64,000 nucleotides of DNA from the NCBI RefSeq assembly GCF_900496995.4, contig NC_044005.1, positions 26,851,363 through 26,915,362 on the forward strand, given 5' to 3'. Both the position numbers and the translations under genes were made by a program. Origin of the DNA: Aquila chrysaetos chrysaetos (taxonomy: Eukaryota; Chordata; Aves; Accipitriformes; Accipitridae). Shown here one piece after another: positions 23,300 through 35,160 of this stretch (positions are counted from its first letter, which is position 1; each line of letters opens with the position of its first letter). A model generated the notes under the pieces. It had not been told where the DNA came from. It ran no database searches and saw nothing but the letters and a program-made list of their open reading frames with translations.

Positions 23300-24180
23300 T
23301 GGTGTATGTAAAGGTAACATTTACTGAGAGATACAGAACTGAGTATTATGAAGGACATACATGGATGGAGAGGGTAGCGACACCACTGCGGAGGGTGGCT
23401 TGGACCCCCTTCCCAGCACGCCGGGGAAGGGGCCGGACGCTACCAGACAAGTAACACAATGGAGATAACTGTGGCATATGCGTTTGTAACAAACAGACCA
23501 TCATAACATACATTTCTATGGGATCACATCTAGTGATTATATAAATCCATATAGAGATCGCTGTATAAAAACTTTGTAAAAAATACTTTAAAAAAAGTGT
23601 AAAAATGTGCATTCAAAAGCACGGCCGACACGGACAGCTGGGCTGTAAACATTATACTGAGAGTGTGCTTGTGGGGGGCGCCTGCGCCACCGAGCCCTGA
23701 CAGGGCTGCCCACCGGACGGGGCTGCGTCAAGTGTTGCGGTTCTTGGGTTCGGGTTTCCCTCCGGAGTGTGCGCCAGGAGCGGCGGCAGCCTCTGGGCAG
23801 GGCACCAGTGGGCACCGCGCAGCCGCTGCTCCTCCGTCTGCGGCCCCTGCTCCCCACAGGGTGCGTGGTCCTCACGGGACGTTCTGCGGCGGCGTGGGCC
23901 CCTGGGGCTGCAAGCAGGCTGAAGGGCCATGATGAGGTATCACAGGGAGGTTGCCCTCACCGGCGCCGCTAGCCCTGCTCCCGGGTTCAGCCTCAGAGTA
24001 CATGGTTGACAGGTTCCTGATCTTCTCTGTCCCTATATTTGTTTGGTCCATAGTTCCCAAGGAAGCCCACTGGGTCCTGGCTGCACCAGGCCTGGGTGCA
24101 CAGTTCTTCATACAGTACATACATTAGAGACCCTAGAAGACCCTGCACCACTGTCTCCTCCTCCTGGCCCAGTGCCACCT
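23300..24180 (-). other. JDP2: JDP2 3' untranslated region (approximate lower end)
   Basis: About 880 nt. The first part is GC-rich. The distal part (23430-23640) is AT-rich with T-runs on the sense strand, typical of a regulated 3' UTR. The lower end is set by the AGTAAA hexamer at 23320-23325, so a longer form cannot be excluded. Confidence 0.5.
23320..23325 (-). terminator. JDP2: Candidate JDP2 polyadenylation signal AGTAAA
   Basis: The plus strand reads tttact, giving the variant hexamer AGTAAA. A TGTGCTCTGTCTGGG stretch follows about 30 nt downstream on the minus strand, as expected for the downstream G/U element. No canonical AATAAA was seen on the minus strand between the stop codon and here. 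Confidence 0.45.
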
Positions 24181-24366
24181 TCACTTCTTCTCTAGCTGCT
24201 CCAGCAGAGGGTTGGCTTCACTCTCGGGCGTCTTGATGCTGTCTGTCCGCACGATGCAGGTGGGACGGTGCCGGTTCAGCATCAGGATCAGCTGCTGCCT
24301 CTCCTGTTTCAGCTCTTCTATCTGGGCTTTCAGCTCAGCGTTCATGAGCTCCAGACGCTCGGACTC
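24181..24366 (-). CDS. JDP2: JDP2 exon 4 (leucine zipper and C-terminus)
   Basis: This exon encodes residues 103-163, starting ESERLELMNAELKAQIEELK and ending EQLEKK, with TGA at 24183-24181. The acceptor is CCCATTAG above 24366. The exon contains no internal ATG-led long frame, so frame-based gene finders would miss it; it was found by translating downstream of exon 3. Confidence 0.95.
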   Translation of the reverse strand, partial: ESERLELMNAELKAQIEELKQERQQLILMLNRHRPTCIVRTDSIKTPESEANPLLEQLEKK

Positions 24367-27300
24367 CTAATGGGACAGAAACACAACCGCATGTGACTTT
24401 ACTCCCAACAGGACGAGATACAAGGAGAAACAATTTGGCCAACAAGCCATCTCTGCTCAGTGCTACCCCTCAGCCCCTGCAGCGCAGGACCAGCCTGAAG
24501 ACCTGCCAAGGCACCAGCTCCCTCCATGCAGTGCATCCCCAGCCCTGCTGCCTTGTGTTACCTAGTGCCACCGCAAGGAAATACACAGCCACCTCCTAGC
24601 ACAGGTCTCTGCGGCACCACAGCAAAACCCCTGCCTGGCTGCTTTCCATGGTCTGGAATGGTGTTTGGAAACAAACCCACGTTTAAGTTTTAACCCCCCA
24701 TCTGCAAGGATCTGCCTTTGTGAAATGGCTCCTTATGCTCCCTCTGTGTCATTTGCCCATGTCCTACCACCCCTTGCAGAAGAGCAGCAAGGTGCTGCGA
24801 GAGTTTTTCTGCCTTGGGGTCATGGGTGAGAGGGCATCTGGCCTCTGAACGGGGAAACCTTCAGGAATTTGGGCAAGGGGCCAGCACGCTGTTGGCTCCT
24901 GTCCTGTGCCACACTCCCACAGGTGCTCCTGCTCCAGCACTGAGGCAGGGACAGTATCAGCCCTCTCTCCCCCAAGCCCAGAACCCACCTCCAGCCCTCT
25001 CCAGCCCTGGTACCATGGGCACCGGGATGCCACCACACGTGGCCACCACTTTCAGCCTCATGGGAAGGGGGAAAACGCGCCTGTATTTTCCCAGATAAGG
25101 GCACAGGAGAAGGCGAAGCAGAGGGCCAGTTCAGAAGGGAATGTTGCCTGCAGCCGGGGCACCTTTCTAGGGATGTGCCCCTGCCAAGGTCCCCACTGTG
25201 CCCTGGGACAGGTCAGGCCACCCACCCGCTGCAGGAACTCCGTCCTCTCCTTCTTCTTGTTACGACATCGTGCTGCTGCTACTTTGTTTTTCTCCCGGCG
25301 CCTTTTCCTCCTCTCCTCTTCCTCGTCCAGCTGCAACGAGAAGCAGAAGCCCAGGTCAGAGCCGGCAGGTGTGGGGCAGGGCAGGAGGTAGGGGTGAGAG
25401 CCTGGCAGCCCCACCGGTGGCAGGGCAAGAAGAGGGGTGGCAACTACCCGTGCCAGTGGCCGCCAGCAACATGGTCTAATCCTCACCAGGAACCAGGCGT
25501 GGTGCCATCACAGCCCCTAACTCCACTCTATGGGGACATGGGGAGGGAGACCAGTGTGGTACCCACAGCTGGGGACCTGGCTGGCAGGAGACAGACAACT
25601 CTTTGCAGGGCTGCTCCTTCCCTGAGAGAAGGCAGAGACAAGGGGAGTAGAGCCCCATGCCGCAAAGACAGGCACAGTTTGTCACACAGACATCTACAGG
25701 CACAGCTCCGTGAGCATGGTCATTCAAAGCATCACACGTGCAGCCAAGGGCGAGAGGCAGAGAAACCTGAAAGATCCCCCAGCTGGGCCTGGCTGTTCCC
25801 CCTTTTCCAGTACATGGGACTGCCTGCTGCAGCTTCAGCGCTGGCCAAGTCACAGGGCCACCACAGTAAGGTGGGGACAGGTCCCACATCCCCTGTAAAG
25901 AATCAGGACATGGCAGTACCTGCACTGTTCTCCATGACTCAGTTGCTCTGCGCTGACTCAAACCACACAGGCCAGGCCAATAAGCCCTATGGGTTGGAAA
26001 CCCATAATCAAAGTATTTAGGGATATTTACTACAAAGCCTGTGTAAATGGCCTATGGCATGCTTGCATCCAAGAACCCAAACCAGCTCCTTCAAGAAAAA
26101 TCCGAGTGCTGGAAAGCCCTGCAAAGTCAGCATCCAGGTTACACTTTGTAGCATGACTAGAGAAGAAAAGGTCCCCAGTGCCTTCATCCACATTTGGCCT
26201 GGGACTCCAAAATTTGAGATGTCATACTGAACTGCCTTGTTCCTATCAACTGATAGCTGACAGCACACATCTTTTCAAATGCAGTGGCAGCAACATTTGC
26301 CTTACAAGCATTTCCACAGCCTATTTGCACCTTTTCTAAGGGCAGCTCGAGTCTGAGAAGGCAGCCACATCCTTCCCTTCATCCCTCCCTGAGTCAGTGT
26401 GGTTGAGCGACACATCTCCTAGACGAGCCTCTCACAGCACACACTATCTAAACACCCTTGTTGCTCTAGCGCCTGGGCTTAGTCAGCTCAAAAGGAAAGT
26501 CAGAGATTCCCAATGCCAAGGCCACAAAGTGGTGGTGGCAGTGGGGGGCCACCAGATTACCCCACATGTAGGTACACCAGTGGTACCTGCAGGAAACGAA
26601 AGCTGCAGGTATCTTTGCCCACGGCAAACTGTGCACACCGCTAACATTCACTGAGTCCAAAGCCCACTAATCAAAACATCTTAATGTGATGTGTAAGGAC
26701 AGGATGAAACATTGACTTGGCAGACTTAAGGTGAAGAGGTACCTTAAAGTAAGCTGCATGGCCAATATGCAGCATGTAGCACGCTTTAAAAGACAATGTC
26801 CAGGTTTTATAGCACTAATAGCTTTTGCACCTTCTCTACCTTACTTCCCAAGCATTATACCAATGTTGCTATTTTATTTATTTTTGGGGCTAAAATATTA
26901 AGCAAAGTCAGCACAAGCTATGCACAGACTCCCGTAATGGCAGGCTGCCACCATTTCTTTTCCTTTGCCAATGCAGTGCCATGGGGCATCATGCACCACA
27001 CCTGGGAGAACCAGGATGGGAACTGCACTGATGCCCCCAAGTCCAGTTAGAAATGGCCAGCTCTCACTACACCCATGTACCTCAGATGTGGCAGGTGTTA
27101 GCAGAAGTGACCAGGAAGGCTCTAACTCCATGCTCTGCTGCCTTTTCCTCCTGGCAGGACCAGGATACCCTGCAGCAAAGGCACAAGCAGCTCTTACAAA
27201 ATTTCCACACAGAGTTCAAGAGGAGGTGGACATCAGGATAGCTACCACTCCCCTCTGCACACTTACCAACCACTCATCTACCCCTTAGATAGCTTCTCGG

Positions 27301-30300
27301 CCTTTTAGTTCAAGGACTATTAGGAGGGTGCAGACAGGGGATGTGCTCACAGCTCCAAAGCTCAAGAAACACACCCCAAACTTTCCTGCAAAGTACATCT
27401 TGGGTTGTAACAGGAACTGGAAGAGTAAACAGCAACTGCACAAGCCTCAGTATCCCTGGGAACTGCCTGACACATTTCCATGCCCTGTTGCTTCATTCAG
27501 TGAGAATCAAAGAATAAATGACCTGTCCCTGTCCCCTTCAGCTTCCCCACCACCCCACAGAGGGCCCACCAAGGGGCCGTGTCCTTTAGATGAGGTACAG
27601 ATGCTCAAGGAGCATGGCTCAGCACAGATAGCAGCAGCTTGAACTCTTGGCTCTGCTTTTTGACCACAGCTCCTGTAACTTCAAGAAAGCAGGTTTCCCC
27701 CTCTCCGCTTCTGCTTGATTTCAGTTCAAAAAAGTGACATGGCCCTGGTGCTGGGGGTTAGGACCCTACTCAGAGGCACGAGGAACAGTGATGGTGTATC
27801 ACCCCACAGCATGTTTCAGTAGCCGATCTCCAGGGGAGCCCTGTGGGTAGAAGGTCTGGGGTTGCCTCCTGAATTGCTTCAGTCAGCAGCATCAGGGACT
27901 GAGGTGATCATCAGCCTGAGGGGCAGGGCTCTGTCCCAGAGGGAGCACCCCAGGCAGGTTTTGATGGTGGAGGAGCCCGGCAGCACCCGTCTCCAGCTGC
28001 CCCAAGAGGAGGGCAGCCTGCCCAGTGGGGCTGTCCACCACCCTGTGGGGAAGCCAGCACCCAGCACCCACTGGGTGGGTTTTGCGCACCAGGGACAAAC
28101 ACCCCAGTGCCGGGAGATGCTGGTCCCCCCAGCACAGCAGAGAAACTGCCTGCGCCCCAGCTCGTGGGGAGCAGCCTGCCCTCCCAGGTGCCGCGCAGAG
28201 CATGGCATGCCAGCACCCAGCGTCCCCAGGCTCCAGCTCCCTGCAAGAGGAAAGCAGCTGCGGGTTGCATTGCAAAATTATGCGTGGGCAGCTTCTTGGC
28301 TGCTCATGGGATAAGCAGCTACTGCTTCAGCTCCCCCAGGCTTTTGCTGCAGAGCCTGTGCCAGGGGCAGCTCCATTTGCTGTCCTCAACTCCTCAGCTT
28401 CACAGGCCATGCAGGGGAGGAACCGGCTGCAGGGAAGGCGGCTGTGTGGGGGCTGCCAGTGGATTTCCCCTTATCTTTCCTCCACATGGTGTCTCAACAA
28501 CTGGCTGAAATGACGCTCGGCTCTTCCAGTACCTGCTGCGAGGCAGAGCTGCCCTGTCCCTCTTATGCAGGGGCCAGTGAGACCACATCTCCATCCTCAC
28601 CAAGCAAAAGCAGCTGTTGCAGGGCCAGCTCAGAGGTGCCCGAGGTGTCCCAGGAAAGGAGCTGTGCCCAGGAAGACAGGACAACTACAGACGCCCTCTT
28701 TCTTCCCCAACCCATGAAGGGAGGTGGGCATTGCACCCCATTTACTGCATGATACTCAGGCCAAGAGCTTGGGACAGCATTTGGCTTCAGCTGCCAACCC
28801 ACGACTATTTTGCCCATAGAGGGACCAAAGCCATTAGCATCCCCAACGCCCTTCTGATGGCCTCTTGCAGCATCCTAGCTTCAGTTCCTGCCATTGTGGA
28901 GCTGCCCAGTCCTTCCCCAGGTGATCTCCATGGGATGCTGCATGAGCTGACTGGACACCCCTTGGGCAAGGAGCTCCTGTGCAAGGTGATCAGATGGACT
29001 CTATCATACCAATTCTCCCCGCAGGAGTCCACTGCGAGGGGCTGGCAGGAGGGAACTGGCACCCTCCCCGCAAGTGGGCCTGGGTGCTGTTGAGCTTTTG
29101 CCATAAGAGTTTGGCCAAATCAAGTGTCAGCACCATTTGGAGAGTGGGGTGCTCCCTGGAACTGATGTTTTACCCCCTTCAGCTCACAGCTCATCACGGG
29201 CAGCTTTTCACATCATCTAGCACCTCCTCCTGACGTCTCCAGAGAATGCACATCACCCCATCCTCACAGAGCATCATCTGAGGTACCTTCACGCAGAAGT
29301 AAATGCACTGTTCAGACGGGTTGTTTATCAGACCTTCTGACAGCAGCCACCACCCTCAGTAACGTGGGGCCTCTGAACTGACAGGTTTCCACCTCCGTCT
29401 GCTGGCAGTGGGAGGTGCAAACACTCACCACCACTACAGCAAGGGTCAAGGAGTCAAAGACTGGACAACAAAGACTTGAGACAGCCATGCAAGGAAAATG
29501 CTCTGCAACTGCCTCCCAAGTCCCTGCAGCCTGGTTCTGACATGCCAGCCTGTGGTACCAAGCAGAAACCACCCATCTTGCCCATCCCACCAGTCCCAAG
29601 GTGAAGCCAGGGCCCCCCACCCCAAGCGGCGGGGCAGGGGCAGCCCCAGCCAGCAGCACCTGCGGCGCAAGCTGAATCACCGCTGCCGCTCAGCACCGCT
29701 CACCCACATGCCTGGTCCCCACGGGAAAGGCAACACCAACACCAGCAGCACCAAGGGCTCGTCTGCACCGGAGATGGGATGAAAGCATCCCTCTGACGGA
29801 CTGCGCAGCTTCTCCTTTGGGTGCATGCCCCGACCTAGGGACATGTTGGCTGCGCCAGACCCCACTCCGCAGGCAGGGTTTGAGTTCAGCCAGCTGCCAA
29901 TGGTTGTGTGGGACTGGTCAGGTCTGGGACACTGAGGCCACCACTCCCAGCCCATGCCGCAGGGACAGAAATTCAGGCATGGGGAAGAGGCAGCTGGTGG
30001 AGCAGCTGCCAACACATGTGCACATCACCGAACAGGCAGCATGACATGCTTATAAAACACATTGCTGGCCACCCTGGCAGGAAATCCAAGCACAGGCAGG
30101 AGAGAAACCTAGGCAGGTGCAGGCAACAGCCCTGCAGGGCCATCTGCAGCCAGCAGACCCCAAGACTCACCTCACTTTTCACAGGCTGGGGTCTCTTCCC
30201 AAGCTTCACCTCCAGGAACTGGAGCGGCGAGATCATGGCCCCGATGTTGCGGATGTCGGCGTACTTCAGCTCCTCGGTGGTCAGGGCTGTGCTAGGTAGT

Positions 30301-30371
30301 CCCGTCAAGGGGCCGAGCCCAGGCAGTGCACCAGCCGTCAGGGACGGGTCGGGGATCTGCCCTGGCATCAT
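24181..30371 (-). CDS. JDP2: JDP2, Jun dimerization protein 2 (complete, 3 coding exons)
   Basis: The CDS joins 30171-30371, 25226-25330 and 24181-24366 on the minus strand and gives 163 residues, the length of human JDP2. JDP2 is a nuclear bZIP repressor. It pairs with JUN proteins and ATF2 on TRE and CRE sites, recruits HDAC3 and inhibits p300-type histone acetylation. Seen here: N-terminus MMPGQIPDPS; a sumoylation-type motif VKSE with K65; a basic region (74-96) with N82-x-x-A-A-x-x-C89-R90; and a perfect zipper heptad L100, L107, L114, L121, L128. The JNK target Thr148 lies in SIKTPESE, and the end is LLEQLEKK. The ATG at 30371 is the first of two adjacent ATGs, with G at -3. Both coding introns are GT-AG and phase 0. 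Confidence 0.97.
24367..25225 (-). other. JDP2: JDP2 intron 3
   Basis: An 859-nt GT-AG intron between the basic-region exon and the zipper exon. Nothing else is supported in it. Confidence 0.93.
25226..25330 (-). CDS. JDP2: JDP2 exon 3 (basic DNA-binding region)
   Basis: A 105-nt phase 0-0 exon encoding residues 68-102, from LDEEEERRKRRREKN to ERTEFLQR. The acceptor is CTCGTTGCAG and the donor GTGGGT. It has the same length and boundaries as BATF exon 2. Confidence 0.96.
25935..26404. promoter_or_regulatory. AP-1/RUNX motif cluster in JDP2 intron 2
   Basis: Two perfect TGACTCA sites lie 19 bp apart (25935-25941 and 25954-25960). The second is followed after 1 nt by the RUNX core ACCACA (25962-25967). 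A third AP-1 site TGAGTCA (26390-26396) is followed after 1 nt by TGTGGTT (26398-26404). AP-1 next to RUNX is a known composite in T cells and other lineages. Function here is inference. Confidence 0.4.
27289..27308 (+). ncRNA. Short fragment resembling the 5' end of U2 snRNA
   Basis: The 20 bases differ from the conserved vertebrate U2 5' end at only two positions and include a 15-nt exact match (GCTTCTCGGCCTTTT). The resemblance stops there: the branch-point recognition segment and Sm site are absent. At most it is a severely truncated pseudogene fragment, and it may be chance. Confidence 0.3.
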
Positions 30372-30394
30372 AGCAGGGGAAACAGCTTCGTGGC
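30171..30394 (-). CDS. JDP2: JDP2 exon 2 (23-nt leader and residues 1-67)
   Basis: The acceptor CTCTCCCTCCAG lies just above 30394. Then come 23 nt of leader, the ATG at 30371, 67 codons ending VKSE, and a strong GTGAGT donor below 30171. The 23-nt leader has no stop in the JDP2 frame, which matters for the candidate upstream exon at 35061-35160. Confidence 0.95.
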
Positions 30395-31918
30395 CTGGAG
30401 GGAGAGTGAGACACAGCCCATTACAACCCAGTTACAAGGCCTCACGACACAGCACAAGCCAAATTTATTCTACAGTCCCATCACCTAACAGGCTGCGAGC
30501 CAGGGAAAGCAGCCGCTCTTCCCCAGGGATGTCAAAGGCAAGCACTAACAGAACCTGGGTGATAGAAACCAAAATATATGAATCCTGCTAAGAAGGATAC
30601 ACTACTGGTGTGTAGATCAGGAAGGGAAGAGACCTGAGAGGCAAAGCACTAGAAGAACAGGAGCTAGCTGCAATGACAGTGATGTGGTCCCATGGACTAC
30701 CGCTTTTGGCAGACCTTCCTCAGGAGTGCAGAAGATCAAGGCTTACTCTTAACTAAGTTTTGGTTAATGTGTAGGTTATCAGGACAAGAAGAAAATGGCT
30801 CAAAGAAGACCACAATATGCCTTAGGCTAGATTTCTTCCGGGCAGGCTCAGCCTGCTGGTCAGGGCTGGGACACGGCACACAGGGACCAGGGATAAAACC
30901 ACAAGAGAAAAACCTGCCACTGAACAAACATCTCCCAGCACAGACATGAGGAAGCGAAGGCTGGAGGGGAGGGGAAATGAAGCAATGTGCAAAAGGCTTC
31001 TTCTACCAGCAAAGAAAAAAACCTGCAGCTCAATTGAGAATAGGATCAGGACAAACTTTGGCAAGTCACTCATAGGCAGAAGAAAGGGAGTTACCAGGAA
31101 ATATGAAGGACAAGCAGCTAAGAAATAATATTATATCTAAAATGGGAAGCCCAAAGAACTGGAGCTGTTATATCACCCAAAAAGCAAAGGGAGCAGGTGG
31201 TTGTTGGCTACAGCACAAGTACATCCCTGCTTGTTTAACTGGCCTGGGACACTCACAAGTGACCCAGTTACAACATGCAGAGTCAACTTCTGTCCACACA
31301 GCAACCATTCCCTCCCCGCCCTCAACTCAACCACATGTTCCACTGCTCATGCACTGCTCTCCTTGTTCTGCTCAGCCAGACTGGTCCCAGCACGCTCCAG
31401 TAGCCTCCAGGCATCCACCCCATCCTGTCCCTGCACCAGGAGGCACCCGTGCAGTGGGGAGAGGGACCAGCGATGGCAGGAGAGAGAAATAGGCTAACAG
31501 AGTGGACCCAACATCTCACTGAGCAGCTTCCCACAAGCACTAGAGCCAGTCACAAGGCAGGATTCAACGAGCAGTTGGGCAAACTCATGAAAGAGGGGTC
31601 CACAAAGGACCATCAGTCTGCACAAACTCCTGGAAGCTCAGACAGCACCAACTGCCAGAGTGAGGAGGTGCATTAAGCAAGGGATAACATGCACTTGCCC
31701 TGCTCTTTCCAAAGCATCCGCTCTCAGCTGCTGAGAGACCAGGTAACAGGCAATGCAGACTTCAGGTCCAGGGCAATACAGCTGTGCCAAGTAGAGGCAC
31801 CCACGCATTGTCAAGCCAGCTGCCACAGTTGCTCAGCACTTGCCATCCTGGCGTGTAAATCTATGTCAGTACCAGGCTGAAAACTCGAGTAAAGCTGTAT
31901 GTGAGATAGGACTGTTGG

Positions 31919-32021
31919 ATCACGGAGTCACAGAACAGTTGAGGTGGGGAGGGACCTCTGGAGATTGCCTGGTCCAACGCCCCTGCTCAAGTAGGGTCAG
32001 TGGGAGCAGGTCAAACAGGGT
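31919..32021 (-). mobile_element. CR1 3'-end remnant, minus orientation
   Basis: The plus strand reads ATCACGGAGTCACAGAACAG, then GGGAGGGACCTCTGGAGAT and CTGGTCCAACGCCCCTGCTC. This is the reverse complement of a CR1 3' end of a different subtype from the copy at 19313. It is about 100 bp long and diverged. Confidence 0.85.
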
Positions 32022-33366
32022 TAATCATGACAAGCAGAGAAGTTAAGGATTTCTTGGTGGTGGCGCATCTCTTTACCTAGGTTATTATTTGGTATATTTG
32101 TTCATGCGGAGGAACAGGAGATGAGCAGCAGAAGGGAAGGAAAGCCAATCATACAGGTTAGTCAAGGGTAGAGAGGCTAATGCAAGCTCCACAACTCCCA
32201 GCACAGGTGCTGTGCAAGCCATACTGGGGTGACAGACAAGGGGGTTTGCATCAGAGCGCACCTACAAGCTGCAATATGCTGTGAGCTGTCATACACTCTA
32301 ATCTGCCACCAAAGAGGTCCAGGTGTCAGCACGAGATGTCCCCCGACAGAGTTTGCTCAGCCAACAGCAGCGGTGACCGACGGGACTTGAGAAAGAGCAT
32401 GGAAAGCAAATGCAGGAAGACCATGACCATAAAGAGCTGGCAAGCAGGAATCCACCCCTCTGCTCCAGTCGTCCTTCAGGAGGAGAGACCAGAAAGAATA
32501 GAGCAGGCTGGTGTTCAGCAGTGCTGGTATGCAGGAGGAGGAAGCTGGGCCCAGGGAGGTGATCTGCACAAGAACATTAAAGCCTGAAAATGAGAAGATG
32601 GGAAAGATAGGAGAGATGAGTAACTTCTGAAGCGAAGTGATACTACCTGATGAAATGGACTTCTGCCCATTTAGTGACAGAAGAGAAAGAGAAAATACTT
32701 GGTAATGATACTTGACCTCAGAAAAGACTAGGCATCAAATTGTTGAGATTGCAAGGACCTAAACTGATCCAAAATATTTGTTCTTCCATAGCGATCTCTA
32801 AACCAGCCAGCTGTAATTCCACATCTGCAGTGGCTGCTGTGTACAGTGTCAGGAGATGCCCACTTGCAGCAGGGCTCTGAAGCTGCACGCTACCTCCCTC
32901 CCCTTCCTTTCAGGCCCATACACAGCTAAGATGCTTCACTCCTCCAGAAACCGGGCACCATCCTACCCTAGGCTGCACTCCAGACAGAAAAATGCAAAAA
33001 GTTATTTGGGGACTATGCCTAAATCCCTACCATCTTCCTCAGAGACTGTCCCTCTCCAGCAGGAAAGCACCAGGCCACTGAGGTGGCATGGCAAAGGAGA
33101 GGTGACTCCAGAGGCTCTTCCCAGGACATACTGCCACAGGACTCAGCTGCGTGGAGTTAAATTCAGTCTACCATTTTGGGATAGCTGGACACACTGCCGA
33201 GCTAGTCACTTCCCAGCTGCTGCCACTAAGACGACATGCTGCGGCACTGGGGAAGAAGCCTGCCAACAGCAGCACACCCTGGGCCAGCTGCTGCACTCCC
33301 CCTCCCCAGCAATCCCATAGATGTCCATCCCCAGCTTAAACAGTCTGGGCTTAAGTAAAAATAATT

Positions 33367-33386
33367 AAAAAAAAAAAAAAAAAAAA
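33367..33386 (+). repeat. A20 homopolymer
   Basis: Twenty consecutive A after an AT-rich lead-in (aaaataatta). It may be the tail of an unrecognisable retroposon. Confidence 0.9.
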
Positions 33387-35060
33387 GTAAAAGTAAATGA
33401 ACACCCTCTGGAAGTCTCCCTCCTGCAAATACCACATGTGAGCTGCTATGGCACGCACTGATTTGCGGCCCTGACCCACCCTTTCACAGGCTTCAGGCTG
33501 GGAACTGACCTGAGCCCAGCACTGGATGCCTAAATCCATTCTGGACTTGGGGGACCTGGTTTTAATTTGTTGTCTTCCATTATGACATGCAGCTGGCAGC
33601 ACCCAGGTGCTGGGCTGGATAGTCCAGGTCCTCAGCTAGACTGAATTCAGGGTCACTGCAATTTATGAAATAAGGAGGGAGGAGAAATCTGTTCTCCAGA
33701 CTGTAGGACTACCTGGCCACCGAGCACCCCCCTGCACTCCTGAGCCTGGGGCAGCTCCCTGGGGACAACTGGCTAAAGATTTGAGAAAACATTGTGTTTT
33801 CTCTGGCCCACTTTTTCTTTCTACCTCTTTGATCTGGTAGCTTAATATGACTTGAAATAGCCTCTGTACCAGTGTGACATCAGGCATAGGTTGGAGTGAA
33901 GGAGCTGGCCCAGTACTTAACATGCTCTAAAAACTTATCCTAGATCCAGGCACTGCATTGCCGAAGCCCACATCACACCTGAATCGGTGTAAACTAAATC
34001 TAAAGCTGTTGAAACCAAAGCACCAGGAGCCACCTGGAAGAACATGAACCTGCACATTAAGATGAGCTGAGAACTAGGTGGGAAAGGGGGAAGTGACTTC
34101 TACAACCAAGATCTTGCTCAGGGGTCAGGAAGCTCAGGAACACATTGAGAACTGCCAAGAGTCAAGCTGAGTTAGACCTTGGAGAGGAACGTAAAGCCAT
34201 TCCCAGCAGGGCTATAACTATGGAAATGAGAAGGGAACAAGGAGAGATGCCATCCCCCTCTGCAGAGCAGGGATGCAGCGACAGATCACCCTGCCCAGCC
34301 CTCAAAGCCCCTCAGTCCCAGGCACTGTCACTCCCGGCCGATCGGAGGGACTCTCTTGTTCCGCTCCTTTTGCCTCTTCCTCCTGTAAGAGAAGCTTTCC
34401 TTCCATCCCAAGTCCCAGATACTTTTACCTTCTTTTCTGGTTAACGCTAGGAGGTAAGAAGTTGTATTTCAATCATGTCAAAAAAGCCAAGGCATGTAAT
34501 TCTGTTTAATACTTTGGTCTTCTTTCCGAGGCCATTACCCTGGAAGACACTGACATGCCTGCCTATAGCTTCAGCATATTTCTACCACGTTTGCATGGTA
34601 GGGCAGAAATAACTTCCAAGTTCAAGATTTGAGTTTGACTTTTAAGTTGCAGTTTTTCAATAGCCATATCTTGCTGGATGGGGTGAATATGGCTGGTGCC
34701 TTGCCAATTCCTAATTCCTTTCTGGATATTCCCTTGCAGTGTTTATTATTTCTAAGGCACATGAACCAACTCACTTCTGTATTCCTTCACTTTCTAACAC
34801 AGTGCTTTAGCTGGGATTCTTATTAGATTTTTTTCTTTTCATAACTGATTATTAACACAGTCTTTTTTTCCTCAATGCCGGGCAGTCTTTCAATGTCCCC
34901 TTACACGAGCCGAGAAACTTTGTGTCTTCAGTAAAACCTAGCTTTCTGGTCTCCTGCGGCTGAACCACACAATTCCTGCATTGTATCAGCTATGCTTTTT
35001 CACATAATGAAGCCAACAGCAAAGCAAAGCAGCAAGGGGAAAGAGAAAGTGCAGTCTTAC

Positions 35061-35160
35061 ATCTGACACTGGGATCTGCGTGACGCCAGCTGCTCAAGTT
35101 TACATTCACTGTAGCTGTGGCTTCTGCGCTGATGCTATTCATCATTTCATGCCACGACAT
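35061..35160 (-). CDS. Candidate alternative JDP2 upstream coding exon
   Basis: On the minus strand, ATG at 35160 opens 33 codons plus one base and then meets a good donor, AGAT|GTAAGA, with GT at 35060-35059. The first residues are MSWHEMMNSISAEATATV. Joined to JDP2 exon 2 at 30394, the leftover T plus the 23-nt leader gives eight sense codons (CHEAVSPA) in frame with MMPGQ, so the product would be JDP2 with 41 extra N-terminal residues (204 in all). The frame stays open upstream to a TGA at 35217-35215. No strong acceptor precedes it, so it would more likely be an alternative first exon. I do not know of such an isoform; chance is possible. Confidence 0.3.

Larger units (their letters stand above)
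25331..30170 (-). other. JDP2: JDP2 intron 2
   Basis: A 4.84-kb GT-AG intron. It contains an AP-1/RUNX motif cluster (25935-26404) and a short match to the 5' end of U2 snRNA (27289-27308). Open frames at 27862-28513 are shadows without a domain. Confidence 0.92.
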
